A stretch of DNA of 64,000 nt. It comes from Paraburkholderia silviterrae. Its GTDB lineage: Bacteria; Pseudomonadota; Gammaproteobacteria; Burkholderiales; Burkholderiaceae. A program made the translations under genes and the position numbers. The notes under the pieces are model-generated. The model worked only from the letters and a program-made list of their open reading frames with translations. It was not told the origin of the DNA and did not search any database. The stretch spans positions 23,492 to 87,491 of the forward strand of contig NZ_SMRP01000027.1 in NCBI RefSeq assembly GCF_004353915.1, read 5' to 3'. Positions within the stretch are counted from its first letter, which is position 1. Every line of letters starts with the position of its first letter. Below are positions 8,653 to 17,815 of this stretch, piece by piece.

Positions 8653-9429
8653 CTATGCTGTTTTGCTTGACGCCTTTCCTCCCAACGCAACCGTTGCACG
8701 GGCCGCGCTCGCGAGCAGGGCCTCGACCGCCGTGCCATGAATATCCGTATTCAGGGTGGCCGGCGTCCCGATGAGACTGATGGCGAACTGGAGATTTCCG
8801 TCCCGGTTCCAGATCGGCGCAGCAACAGATACGTAGCCAAGATCCCCACGATGAACCGTAGTGAAGCCACAATTGCGCAGCTCCGCGCTCGCTTCTTCAC
8901 GCAAGGCAGCCTGACTCCCTTCGCGCGCGCCAGGCATTTCACGAGCAATGAGCTCGTCGGTGCGGCCTGGTTGCAGACATGCGATAAACAGCTTTCCCGC
9001 AGCAGTCGTGACGAGGGGAATCAGCCCCGTCCGCATCTCCAGGATGCTCCGGGTCTCGCCCTCCTGCTTGAAGAGGCTCACTGGGCCGTCGTCGGTCCAT
9101 GCTGTCACCGCCGCCCCACTCAGGGTGGCATCGCGCAACGCGATCACTTCGCGGCGCACGATATCGAATCCGTCCAGCTGGGCGATCGCGCTCATCCCCA
9201 GCGCAAGTGAAGCTGGGCCCAGCTTGTAGCATCCGGGCTTCTCATCCGCCGAAACAAGTCCCGTGCGTACGAGACTGATCATGTAGTTACTCGTTGCACT
9301 GGGCGAGAGTTCGGAAAGGGTCGCAATGTCCTTGAGAGGAAGTGCGCGCACGCTCGTTTGCAACGCCGAGAGAATTCGGAACGCAATCTCGACAGACTGA
9401 ATGCCACGCCTCGCAGTCACATTGGTCAT
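8653..9429 (-). CDS. IclR family transcriptional regulator
   Basis: A 258-residue regulator. Residues 1-75 form the winged helix (RGIQSVEIAFRILSAL, LPLKDIATLSELSPSATSNYM); the rest is the IclR effector domain (IPLVTTAAGKLFIACL, AAPIWNRDGNLQFAISLIG). It binds DNA as a dimer or tetramer and responds to a small pathway molecule. It is convergent with the monooxygenase operon and divergent from the porin. The operon and porin share a promoter-plus-repeat element, which makes this the best candidate to control both. The stretch beginning GPVSLFKQEGET aligns by eye with the C-terminal domain of the reductase at 6573-7688, so both may sense the same compound. Confidence 0.9.
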   Translation of the reverse strand: MTNVTARRGIQSVEIAFRILSALQTSVRALPLKDIATLSELSPSATSNYMISLVRTGLVSADEKPGCYKLGPASLALGMSAIAQLDGFDIVRREVIALRDATLSGAAVTAWTDDGPVSLFKQEGETRSILEMRTGLIPLVTTAAGKLFIACLQPGRTDELIAREMPGAREGSQAALREEASAELRNCGFTTVHRGDLGYVSVAAPIWNRDGNLQFAISLIGTPATLNTDIHGTAVEALLASAARATVALGGKASSKTA

Positions 9430-9492
9430 ATTTCAGCCGCATTGAAGTCGTCAAAAATGAGCTGCCCCGGGTTTCCCCGGACGGCTGCCGTG

Positions 9493-9557
9493 TTGACACC
9501 TTTAGGGGGGCTCCCTATAGTGTTCAACAGAAATTATGCCATTCATCAATGTTGAAC
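9493..9557 (+). promoter_or_regulatory. Sigma70 promoter with operator-like inverted repeat for the porin gene
   Basis: TTGACA (9493-9498), 17 bases, TATAGT (9516-9521) is a near-consensus promoter. Immediately downstream GTTCAAC (9522-9528) and GTTGAAC (9551-9557) form a 7-base inverted repeat. CATTCATCAATGTTGAACG (9540-9558) matches the element at 3322-3340 in 17 of 19 positions. The same geometry at both promoters suggests one regulator, probably the adjacent IclR protein. Confidence 0.75.
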
Positions 9558-9709
9558 GCAACACCCTGGAGCTGACGGTATCGGAGGCTACACCACCAGG
9601 CGGATCAGGGTTTGGAGTTTTAGTCTTATTTATTAGTACGACTACTTTTTTTGGGTCTCTTCACACACAACCCCAGCAGAACAAAAACAACCGCTTCGGA
9701 GTCAAAGTA

Positions 9710-10801
9710 ATGGCCTTTCTTGGACGTACAGCCGCGGGTGCAATCGCCGCAATTTCGATGACCGGCATTGCTCACGCGCAATCCAGCGTCACCTTGTATG
9801 GAATCGCAGACACTGCCGTGCAATACATCAGCAATGTCGGTGGACACGCCCTCTTCCAGGAAGGCAACACGCATTCACCTGATATTTTTGGATTGAAGGG
9901 AGTCGAGGATCTCGGAGGTGGGCTGCGCACGATCTTCGACCTTCAAAACGAGTTTTTGCTGAATAACGGTCAGGCACTCGTTCCTGGAACGCTCTTCAAC
10001 AGAAAGGCCTATGTCGGCCTGCAGTCGGACAACTTTGGCACGCTGACGCTCGGCCATCAACCGAGCTTCATGTATGACGTACTGGCCAACTACCAGACAC
10101 CGTTTGTGCTTGGCAATATTCTCTCGCTCCACGAGGGCAACCTCGACGAAGTGGCCAACTTCTATCAGTTCAACAATGCCGTGAAGTATGTGAGCCCGAC
10201 CTTTGGCGGGTTCTCCACGGGCGCGGAATTTGCGTTCGGCAACGTGGCAGGCAATTTTGGCGAAAGCCGAAACTACTCCTTCTTTGTCCAGTACAAGAAC
10301 GGGCCTTTTGGCCTCGCCGCCACGTACGCAAACGAGAACAACCGCTTCCTGGAGCTTTCGAGCTTCATTGGTCTGCCGACCTTGTTCGGCACCCCGCTTC
10401 GTCAGCCTGAAGGCGTTGTAGCAAACAAACTCGTCAATTGGGGGGTCGGTGCGTCATACCAGTTTACGCATGTATTGCTGCACGCCACGTTTACGCAGTC
10501 GCGCATCACGTTGAGCACGGGTCAAGGTAACGCCAACACGATTGATGCGGGCGCCAACTGGACGATCCTTCCTGACGACGTCGTGGCGATTGGCGGGTGG
10601 GTCGAAAATCTGGATGGTGGAAACTGGAAAACCATTACTGTCTCGAACGCATATCTCCTTTCGAAGCAAACCTCGGTTTACCAGCAGGTGACCTACCAGC
10701 ACGCGTCGGGCGCCAATAGCGTCGCGTCGCTTGCAGGCGCAGGCGTGGCATCCGGCCGGTCGACAACGGGGGTCTCGGTCGGCATCCAGCATCTCTTCTA
10801 G
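9710..10801 (+). CDS. Gram-negative porin (OmpC-like)
   Basis: A 363-residue outer-membrane beta-barrel porin with a signal peptide ending AHA before QSSVTLYG, the signature N-terminus of Burkholderiales general porins. Internal family marks include FGLKGVEDLGGGLRTIFDL, FNRKAYVGLQ and the C-terminal aromatic residue in IQHLF. ATG 9710 has GGAG eight bases upstream; the open frame extends to 9536 but that region is promoter and leader. Expected to admit the substrate of the adjacent monooxygenase pathway, with which it shares promoter elements. Confidence 0.92.
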   Translation: MAFLGRTAAGAIAAISMTGIAHAQSSVTLYGIADTAVQYISNVGGHALFQEGNTHSPDIFGLKGVEDLGGGLRTIFDLQNEFLLNNGQALVPGTLFNRKAYVGLQSDNFGTLTLGHQPSFMYDVLANYQTPFVLGNILSLHEGNLDEVANFYQFNNAVKYVSPTFGGFSTGAEFAFGNVAGNFGESRNYSFFVQYKNGPFGLAATYANENNRFLELSSFIGLPTLFGTPLRQPEGVVANKLVNWGVGASYQFTHVLLHATFTQSRITLSTGQGNANTIDAGANWTILPDDVVAIGGWVENLDGGNWKTITVSNAYLLSKQTSVYQQVTYQHASGANSVASLAGAGVASGRSTTGVSVGIQHLF

Positions 10802-10894
10802 GCAAGCGATGCCAGCGTCTCCAAAGAAGACAAAACGGCATAACGCATCTTGTCGTCGTAGACGAACGTCGTCGGCGACAGGAATGGGAACAAG

Positions 10895-11427
10895 ATGAAA
10901 AATAAGCGAACCGCAACAGTCAAGCAGAAAATCGCCATCGCATTCGGTACGTGGACGACACTGATGCTCATCTTCGGCGTAACGGGGGCGTACCTGGTTA
11001 TCGGAGCCGGGAGTCGCACCGCCTTCCTGCCATACCGATCATTGATGACATGCGGAATCTGCGTTTCCTTCTTTGGTGGCCTGGCTTGCATCGCCTTCTG
11101 GTCCGAGACGGTGAAACAGAACGCCGACAACGCACGTCACGCGAACGAGCTCGTCTCGAAGGCTACTCGCATTGCCGACGAAGGCGACGATACCGTCCTT
11201 CGTATGGTTTCCGCCATCGAAAGAATGAATTCGAGCACGACTCAAATCGCCAACATCACCGATGTAATACAAGGCATAGCCTTTCAAACCAGCATCCTCG
11301 CGCTGAATGCCTCTGTAGAGGCTGCGCGTGCCGGCGAACATGGCAGGGGTTACGCTGTCGTTGCATAACCGCGGCTTCCATCGAACAGAGCCGCGGCCTG
11401 GACGAAGTCAATCGCACTGTCGAATAG
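10895..11427 (+). pseudogene. Methyl-accepting chemotaxis protein remnant
   Basis: The first 157 codons encode a membrane region (two hydrophobic stretches, about residues 12-38 and 45-70) and the beginning of a signalling domain ending in the hairpin sequence IAFQTSILALNASVEAARAGEHGRGYAVVA. A stop follows at once. The next frame continues with ASIEQSRGLDEVNRTV, which lies well downstream of the hairpin in intact receptors. A deletion with frameshift therefore removed part of the CheA/CheW-contacting domain. The long periplasmic ligand domain of a classical receptor is also absent. Non-functional as a receptor, though a short membrane peptide could still be translated. Confidence 0.8.
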
Positions 11428-11514
11428 AGGCGCAGTAGGCATCTCGATGGAAAGCAGGCCCGAAATGGCGCATGATTGGGCAATTGGATTTCGCTGCTCC
11501 CGTCGATTCGTCAA

Positions 11515-12423
11515 ATGGATAACTTCGATCTCAATCTATTGCGCGTGTTTGATGCGTTACAGCGCCACGGCCATCTTGGCAAGGCAGCCGTGGAGCTGAA
11601 CCTGAGCCAGCCGGCCACGTCCTATGCCTTGAAGCGCCTGCGCGAAGAGCTTGGAGACGCGCTCTTCGTCAAAACCCGCTCCGGCATGCAACCCACGCCA
11701 CGCGCCATGCAGTTGGCGCCCGTGGTTCAGTCGGTGCTTGCCGATATTCGTGAACGCGTGTTGACGGCACCCAATTTCGAGCCGGACAAGGCACAACGCA
11801 CATTCAATCTGGCCATGTCGGATGTCGGCGAAATGGTGTCCTTGCCGAAATTGCTGCAGCGGGTGACAAGCCTCGCTCCCAGCGTCAATGTGAACGTCGT
11901 CTCCCTCGCTCCCAAACAGCTATTGTCCGCACTACAGCGAAGCGAAGTCGATCTTGCCATCGGATATTTCCCGGATCTCGATGGAGTCGATGTCTTTCAA
12001 CAACGCCTGGTTCGACATTCGTTCGTGTGCCTTGTCAGGAAGGAGCATCCGGCGGCACAGGGGCGGCTGACCAAAAAGCTCTTCTGCGAACTGCCCCATG
12101 CGGTGGTCCAGGCTGAGGGCCGTCGCCATGAAATCGTTGAACAATTCCTTAAAGAGCACGGTATTCAACGCAGAGAACTTCTCCATACGCCGCACTTCCT
12201 GAGCATCCCGATGACTATTGCGATGACGGATCTGGTCGTCACGGTTTCCAGCGATGTGGGCGAAATATTTTCGCGTATCGCCGATCTCGCGATTCTGGAA
12301 CCGCCATACAGGATGCCGCATTTTGACGTCAAGCAGCACTGGCACCGCTCGCAGCATGACGATCCCGGTAACCGCTGGCTGCGCGGCCTCGTGCACGAAC
12401 TATTCGTGCAGAGGGCCGACTGA
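11515..12423 (+). CDS. LysR family transcriptional regulator
   Basis: A 302-residue LTTR. The N-terminal winged helix is clear (DLNLLRVFDALQRHGHLGKAA, NLSQPATSYALKRLREELGDALFVKTRSGMQPT), followed by a two-lobed effector-binding domain. The layout resembles the NahR/NodD/LinR branch, which often responds to aromatic compounds. ATG 11515 gives the canonical MDNFDLNLLRVF start; the frame is open from 11476. It stands upstream of and in line with the enoyl-CoA hydratase at 12670, which with the convergent porin is its likely target. Confidence 0.9.
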   Translation: MDNFDLNLLRVFDALQRHGHLGKAAVELNLSQPATSYALKRLREELGDALFVKTRSGMQPTPRAMQLAPVVQSVLADIRERVLTAPNFEPDKAQRTFNLAMSDVGEMVSLPKLLQRVTSLAPSVNVNVVSLAPKQLLSALQRSEVDLAIGYFPDLDGVDVFQQRLVRHSFVCLVRKEHPAAQGRLTKKLFCELPHAVVQAEGRRHEIVEQFLKEHGIQRRELLHTPHFLSIPMTIAMTDLVVTVSSDVGEIFSRIADLAILEPPYRMPHFDVKQHWHRSQHDDPGNRWLRGLVHELFVQRAD

Positions 12424-12669
12424 CGCCTGGGCAGCCCCTCACGCAGGTTATCAGTCTGGTGGAAGAGCGTTATTTGTCGTATTGGCTTGTCGAATGTTCG
12501 CCTTGGCGCGACACTCTTCGCACCCACTCTTCAAGCCAGTTCGCCTGGCGCAAAGCCGGCCCGGATCGCTGCATACACCTACACGCAGCGCGTTGATTCA
12601 TGCTTGCGCGGCCGTGCCGACGCGGGTCTTGCCCTGGGTGGCATCCCAATATTTTTAGGAGACTTTAAC

Positions 12670-13458
12670 ATGTCGGTTATCCGTTTCGAACGCCATGACA
12701 ACGTTGGTCACATCGTGCTGGCCGATGCGCCGCTCAACCTGATCAATAACCGGTTCTGCGAAGCCCTCAAAGAGGCCGTACACGAGGCCAGCCGCTCCGG
12801 GATTCGCGCTCTGCTGGTGCGCGCCGAAGGCGAGAATTTCAGCCATGGCGGAGACGTCCTTGATTTTATCGACAAGGACTTCGACGATTGGCGAACCTTC
12901 ATCAGTGAGATGAACCAATCCTACCGCGCCATCGAGGCGCTACAGATCCCAACCGTCGCGGCCGTTCGTGGTTCGTGCTTCGGTGGAGCATTCGAGCTGG
13001 CATTGGCTTGCGACTTCATCGTTACTTCCGACAATGCGGTCTTTCAACACTTCGAGGCTTCGGTCGGTTCCGCGCCAGTGGCCGGCGGCGTTCAGCGCCT
13101 GGCAGAACGCGCCGGACGCGCTATGGCCGCTCGCTACACCATGTTGAGCGAACCGATGACCGGCAAGACGGCAGGCGAACTCGGCGTGGCGGCTTTCGTC
13201 TGCCCCGAGACGGACGTCGAAACCACCGCGGTATCGCTGGCCACCCGGCTGTCCAACGGGCCGACGCGTTCGTATTCAGCCATCCGTGCGCTTCTGAAGG
13301 CATGGTCGGGTGGCGGCGTGCCCGCTGCCGACGCCGTTCTGCTGGACATCACGATGCCGCTGCACGGTACGCAAGACGCACGCAAGGGTCGAACCGCACG
13401 CGTCGAGGCCATCAAGCGTGGCGTCGAGCCGGAGCCCGTCGTATTCACCGGACACTAA
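12670..13458 (+). CDS. Enoyl-CoA hydratase/isomerase (crotonase) family protein
   Basis: A 262-residue crotonase-fold enzyme. Oxyanion-hole segments are FSHGGDVLDF and RGSCFGGAFELALACDF, the second being the conserved glycine-rich helix. ATG 12670 has a strong Shine-Dalgarno (TAGGAG, eight bases upstream). Crotonases hydrate, isomerise or cleave acyl-CoA thioesters; the residue at the usual first catalytic glutamate is not obvious, so the precise reaction is open. The preceding gene is a LysR regulator; the following porin is convergent. It may act on CoA intermediates of the neighbouring pathways. Confidence 0.85.
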   Translation: MSVIRFERHDNVGHIVLADAPLNLINNRFCEALKEAVHEASRSGIRALLVRAEGENFSHGGDVLDFIDKDFDDWRTFISEMNQSYRAIEALQIPTVAAVRGSCFGGAFELALACDFIVTSDNAVFQHFEASVGSAPVAGGVQRLAERAGRAMAARYTMLSEPMTGKTAGELGVAAFVCPETDVETTAVSLATRLSNGPTRSYSAIRALLKAWSGGGVPAADAVLLDITMPLHGTQDARKGRTARVEAIKRGVEPEPVVFTGH

Positions 13459-13504
13459 TCCGGAACACGGCGGGAGCGCCGGCGAGCGGATCGTCTGCGC
13501 CTGA

Positions 13505-13538
13505 AGCCCCCTCGCGCGTCGCTCCACGCAAGGGGGCT
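13505..13538. terminator. Stem-loop between convergent genes
   Basis: AGCCCCCT (13505-13512) and AGGGGGCT (13531-13538) make a perfect 8-base GC-rich stem with an 18-base loop, between the ends of the enoyl-CoA hydratase and the porin. There is no T-run, so it may act as a bidirectional transcript-end structure rather than a classical intrinsic terminator. Confidence 0.5.
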
Positions 13539-13559
13539 CGCATACCCGGCGGCAGCCGT

Positions 13560-14708
13560 TTAGAACTGGTGGCGCATGCCCACCATGACACCGGTTTGAT
13601 CCACGCCTGGCAAGGGCGAAGAAGCGGGCGGGATCACGCCGCCGTCGATCGTGAACGCACCGTTGCGCTGATTGAATACATGCCCCGCGGTGACGTACAC
13701 CGAGCTTCGCTTCGACAGCAGGTAGGCCACGCGCGCCGCGATCAAGGAAGCACCCGACGAGTTGCTGCCGACCGATATGTGCCCGAACTGGGCGTCAATG
13801 GCAATGACCGGAATGGGGAGATACGTTCCGCCGATCCACCAGTAGTTGCTGGTCGCGTCGAAAAGGGTCGGCGTCTGCTCTCCGTGGTTGATTCGGTGAA
13901 GGAAACCGGCTCCGATCGTCGCGGTGCCGAACTTCACATAGCCGTCGATTACCGCACGCGTATCGGTAAGCGAACTCGTGGGCAACGGCGAGCCGGTGCC
14001 GCCTCCGCCGTAGTTGCGGTCGAATGCAGCGGCGACGCCCCACATTGCCGCGTCGTACTTGACCATTGCAGACATTGACTTGCAGGCCCGCCAGTCCGTC
14101 GGTGACTGGCCAGGGCAACCGCCCGCTTCCGCCGGGTCCACGGCATCACGCCCGAACGAGTATGTCGCGCCTACGGTCAGACCCGATGTCGTGAACGAAT
14201 AAGCGACGGCGTTGTCGAGTCGCGGCTGGGCGAGATACGGGTCCAGATCTCCGGCGGCATAGATATTGGGCCCCATCGTGTCGCCCGGCAGCGCCCAGTA
14301 GATCTGTGAGTACTGCCGTCCAAGCGTCAGCGTTCCCCAATGCCCCGAAAGCCCGACATACGCTTGCCTGCCAAACAGACGGCCGCCCTGGTTGAGCGTG
14401 CCCTGCGAGGGCGCGAAACCTGACTCCAGTACGAACACTGCGCTCAGCCCGCCGCCAAGGTCTTCTTTGCCGCGAAGCCCCCATCTCGACGGTATCGATC
14501 CCGTGAGGGTCGGCACGCGCACGACGCTGGACTTATTGGCGCCGACGTTATTCACCCATTCGACGCCCGTATCGATGATCCCGTACAGGGTGACAGAACT
14601 CTGCGCGTACGAGGCGCCGGATGCGCATGCCGCAAGCGATGCAAGCCCGAAACAAGCAGCCTTGCGCCAATAGGAAGCGCATTCAGACAACTTCGACGTT
14701 GAACTCAT
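13560..14708 (-). CDS. Gram-negative porin (OmpC-like)
   Basis: A 382-residue porin with a signal peptide ending in GASYA before QSSVTLYGIIDTGVEW. Strong family features are WGLRGKEDLGGGLSAVFVLESGF, LFGRQAYVGLSG, LTLGRQYSQIYW and a C-terminal phenylalanine (MVGMRHQF). The spacing AGGAG before the start supports ATG 14708. It is convergent with the enoyl-CoA hydratase and divergent from the hemerythrin-oxygenase operon, so it could serve substrate entry for either. Confidence 0.92.
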   Translation of the reverse strand: MSSTSKLSECASYWRKAACFGLASLAACASGASYAQSSVTLYGIIDTGVEWVNNVGANKSSVVRVPTLTGSIPSRWGLRGKEDLGGGLSAVFVLESGFAPSQGTLNQGGRLFGRQAYVGLSGHWGTLTLGRQYSQIYWALPGDTMGPNIYAAGDLDPYLAQPRLDNAVAYSFTTSGLTVGATYSFGRDAVDPAEAGGCPGQSPTDWRACKSMSAMVKYDAAMWGVAAAFDRNYGGGGTGSPLPTSSLTDTRAVIDGYVKFGTATIGAGFLHRINHGEQTPTLFDATSNYWWIGGTYLPIPVIAIDAQFGHISVGSNSSGASLIAARVAYLLSKRSSVYVTAGHVFNQRNGAFTIDGGVIPPASSPLPGVDQTGVMVGMRHQF

Positions 14709-14976
14709 CGATCTCCTCCGATGTGGTTGGTATCTGCCACGGAAGATATCTATCAGTCGTCTTCCCAGTCAATCGTTTTCAAACCTCGTAGTTTCCCTTA
14801 GCCTGCGTCTCATGCATGGGATGCGCGCTGAATTCCCGCTATTTCATCGAATTTTCGCGAAATTCCCCGGCGATCATTCACCCGTCTCCCCCATCGGAGG
14901 TTTCCCTTACTCGACATCGAAATCATCGTCGTATATCTTCCATGGAAGACAAATACTGATCGAATCGGTGCCGGAC

Positions 14977-15423
14977 ATGAATACATCGGAAGATTGCTTC
15001 ACCTGGGACGACGACTATGCGCTTGGCGATCTGTCGATGGACAACGCGCATCACGAGTTTGTCGAATGTGTCGGCACGCTGCTCACGACGGCGGACCACA
15101 ACCTCGCGCCCGCACTGGAAGCCTTTGCCGAGCATGCGCGCCGCCACTTCGGCGAAGAGGACGACGCGATGCGCGGGACAGCCTACGAGTCCGCCGGCTG
15201 CCATATCGACGAGCATGCAGCCGTGCTGCACTCGCTCGACGAAGTGCGCGCCGAACTGGCCGCAGGCCGACCCCAGGTCGTTCGCTCGTTTGCCCGCGCG
15301 TTGGCGGACTGGTTTCCCGAGCACGTACGTGTCATGGACCAAGGGCTCGCGCGCTGGCTCACGCAGCGGCAACTGGGTGCAGCCCCGATCGTCATTCGGC
15401 GCCGCATGCACAGTGCCGCCTGA
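14977..15423 (+). CDS. Bacteriohemerythrin
   Basis: A 148-residue four-helix hemerythrin. All seven di-iron ligands are present with canonical spacing: H25 (in DNAHHEF), H57 and E61 (HFGEE), H76 and H80 (CHIDEH), H116 and D121 (WFPEHVRVMD). It should bind O2 reversibly in the cytoplasm. ATG 14977 gives the usual short lead into the first helix; the frame is open from 14812 but the extra residues do not resemble the family. It precedes a VanB-type reductase by 30 bases and two Rieske oxygenases, suggesting it stores or delivers O2 for them, as proposed for hemerythrin and methane monooxygenase in Methylococcus (inference here). Confidence 0.88.
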   Translation: MNTSEDCFTWDDDYALGDLSMDNAHHEFVECVGTLLTTADHNLAPALEAFAEHARRHFGEEDDAMRGTAYESAGCHIDEHAAVLHSLDEVRAELAAGRPQVVRSFARALADWFPEHVRVMDQGLARWLTQRQLGAAPIVIRRRMHSAA

Positions 15424-15453
15424 CACGTTCCTCTCTTTTTCCCGGATATCACC

Positions 15454-16443
15454 ATGGAACCGTTAAAGAGCCCCATCGGCGCCACATTGCAAGTCAAGGT
15501 CTCAGCCGCGATGTGGCTGGCAGACGATATCGTCGGCTACGAATTCACACCGTTGCCGGATACGCCGCTGCCCGACTTCGAAGCCGGCGCGCATATCGAC
15601 GTCCATCTTCCCGGCGGGCTGGTGCGCCAATACTCGCTGTATGACCTGCCAGGCGAACACGCGTGCTACCGCATCGGCGTGCTGCGCGATCCGCAATCTC
15701 GAGGCGGATCCGTGGCGCTTCACGACAGCGTGCGAACGGGCGATACGCTCACGATCAGCGCCCCGCGCAATCACTTTGCGCTGAACACCGGCCGTGACCG
15801 TTCACTCCTGTTTGCGGGCGGGATAGGCATCACGCCGATCCTCTGCATGACTCAGCAATTGGCACGCGAGCGCCGCCCGTTCGAGATGCACTACTGCGGC
15901 CGGTCGTTGTCACGCATGGCGCTTGTCGAGCGTGCGCAGCAGATGTCGGCTGGAGATGACGCGCAGGTGCACCTGCACGTCGACGACGGTCCGCCCGAAC
16001 AGCAACTGGATGCCCGAGCCGCGATCGGTGCGCCATCGTCAGACAAGCATCTCTACGTCTGCGGACCCACGGGCTTCATGGATCACATCCTGCAAGCCGC
16101 ACGCGAGCTGGGCTGGGACGACGCGCACTTGCATCGAGAATATTTCGCGGCCGCGCCCATCGATTCGACGGATGACGGCCCGTTCGAAATAGAGATTCAC
16201 AGCAGCGGCGAAATCATCGCGGTGGCTGCCAATCAGAGCGTCGCGCACGCGCTTCTGGATGCCGGCTTCGACCTGCCTCTGTCGTGCGAGCAGGGAGTCT
16301 GCGGCACCTGCGTGACCAGGGTGCTTGCGGGCGTGCCCGACCATCGCGACCTTTACCTCACCGACGATGAGCGTGCGCGCAACGATTGCTTCATGCCGTG
16401 CTGCTCGCGCGCCACGACATCGCGGTTGGTGCTCGACCTCTGA
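15454..16443 (+). CDS. PDR/VanB-type oxidoreductase (oxygenase reductase component)
   Basis: A 329-residue phthalate-dioxygenase-reductase-like protein. In order: an FMN-binding barrel (VRQYSLYDLPG, about 55-65), an NAD-binding domain (LLFAGGIGITPIL) and a C-terminal plant-type 2Fe-2S ferredoxin (CEQGVCGTC plus a distal cysteine in CFMPCCSRA). It passes electrons from NAD(P)H to a terminal oxygenase. It lies 30 bases after hemerythrin and 45 before the first Rieske oxygenase. As the only reductase in this operon it probably serves both oxygenases. Confidence 0.92.
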   Translation: MEPLKSPIGATLQVKVSAAMWLADDIVGYEFTPLPDTPLPDFEAGAHIDVHLPGGLVRQYSLYDLPGEHACYRIGVLRDPQSRGGSVALHDSVRTGDTLTISAPRNHFALNTGRDRSLLFAGGIGITPILCMTQQLARERRPFEMHYCGRSLSRMALVERAQQMSAGDDAQVHLHVDDGPPEQQLDARAAIGAPSSDKHLYVCGPTGFMDHILQAARELGWDDAHLHREYFAAAPIDSTDDGPFEIEIHSSGEIIAVAANQSVAHALLDAGFDLPLSCEQGVCGTCVTRVLAGVPDHRDLYLTDDERARNDCFMPCCSRATTSRLVLDL

Positions 16444-16488
16444 CACCGCCATTCATTCACTGCAGATATCGGCAACGAGGAAATCCAT

Positions 16489-17790
16489 ATGTTGACGAAG
16501 CAAGATAACGAACTGATGTGTCGCACTGGCGCTGGGACTGCCATGGGCAATGCGATGCGCCGCTTCTGGCTGCCCGTGATCCAGTCGTCGGACATGCCTG
16601 AGCCGAACGGCGACCCAAAAACGATCGAGCTGCTCGGGCAGCGGTATGTCGTCTGGCGCGACCAGCAGGGCCGGCCCGGTCTCTTCGATGAGGGTTGTCT
16701 GCACCGGGGCGCGTCGATGCAGCTCGCCCGCGCCGACGGGGACGGATTGCGTTGCATCTACCACGGCTGGAAATTCGCGGTGGACGGCAAGGTTCTCGAG
16801 ACGCCGAACGTGCCCGATCCAAAATTCAAGGACCGTATCAAGGGGCGGACCTACCCGGTGCGTGAGGCGGGCGGCCTGATCTGGGCCTATCTGGGTCCGC
16901 AGGGCAAGGAGCCACCGTTCCCGCACCGGGCGTTCATGGATCAGCCCGATTCCCATCGCATCAATGCTTGCGCGATCGTCAACTGTAACTTCGTCCAGGT
17001 GATCGAGGGGCTCGTCGACTCGTCGCATCTCACCGTGCTTCACAGTTCCGCGCTGGCCCAGACCAACGACTCCGATCTGGACTACGCGGGAAAGATCACG
17101 CACATGCAATTCGATGCCGCTCCGACGATCGAGGCCGACGAAACCGACTTTGGCTTCCACTACGTGGCAATCCGCCAGGCCGCCGGCAGCCGCATCGCTC
17201 GCGTGACATCGTTCATCGCGCCGTGCTTCATCGCCAATGCGAACGGCGACGTGTGGCTCGCCGCCGTCCCCATCAACGACGAGCGCTGCTACTTCTTCCA
17301 TGTGTGGTGGGATGCCGGGAAGCCCATCGGCGAAGAGCCGCTGCGCCATGCGCAACTCAAATTCGTGGGCCTCGACGAGCCGACACTGCGCAAATACGGC
17401 ATGACGCTGGACACGTGCGACTCGCCGGCAGCGATGTCGACGGTCAACGGCTATCGCCAGGATCGCAAGCTGCAGCGCGGCGGCCACTTCACCGGCTTCG
17501 ACAGCATCACGCAAGAAGACGCCGCATGCAGCGTTTCCAGCGGTGCGATCCGCGACCGGTCGCAGGAAATGCTATCGAGCGCAGACCTCGCGATCAGCCG
17601 CCTGCATCGCACGCTGCTCGCGTGTGCCCGCGCGGAACGGGATCAGCGCGACATCCTGGCGCTGCGCGCGGATGCGGGCAGTGCAATCGGCATATCCGGC
17701 GAGATTGGTCTCGACGAAGACTGGCGACGGCTGGTTCCGCACCACCGGATCATTTCGTCTGCCGGCGCCGGCACCCAGCGTAATCAATGA
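16489..17790 (+). CDS. Rieske non-heme iron oxygenase, alpha subunit (copy 1)
   Basis: A 433-residue aromatic-ring-hydroxylating or demethylating oxygenase of the VanA/phthalate-4,5-dioxygenase class. The Rieske cluster ligands are C70, H72, C89 and H92 (GCLHRGASM and CIYHGW). The mononuclear iron site is D177, H180 and H185 in EGLVDSSHLTVLH. It should insert oxygen using electrons from the preceding reductase. Copy 1 and the next gene keep all these residues at identical numbers, so they are tandem paralogs. Substrate unknown; this class takes methoxybenzoates, phthalates, sulfonates and chlorobenzoates. Confidence 0.92.
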   Translation: MLTKQDNELMCRTGAGTAMGNAMRRFWLPVIQSSDMPEPNGDPKTIELLGQRYVVWRDQQGRPGLFDEGCLHRGASMQLARADGDGLRCIYHGWKFAVDGKVLETPNVPDPKFKDRIKGRTYPVREAGGLIWAYLGPQGKEPPFPHRAFMDQPDSHRINACAIVNCNFVQVIEGLVDSSHLTVLHSSALAQTNDSDLDYAGKITHMQFDAAPTIEADETDFGFHYVAIRQAAGSRIARVTSFIAPCFIANANGDVWLAAVPINDERCYFFHVWWDAGKPIGEEPLRHAQLKFVGLDEPTLRKYGMTLDTCDSPAAMSTVNGYRQDRKLQRGGHFTGFDSITQEDAACSVSSGAIRDRSQEMLSSADLAISRLHRTLLACARAERDQRDILALRADAGSAIGISGEIGLDEDWRRLVPHHRIISSAGAGTQRNQ

Positions 17791-17815
17791 CAACGCTTCA
17801 AACAGGAGTTCAGCG

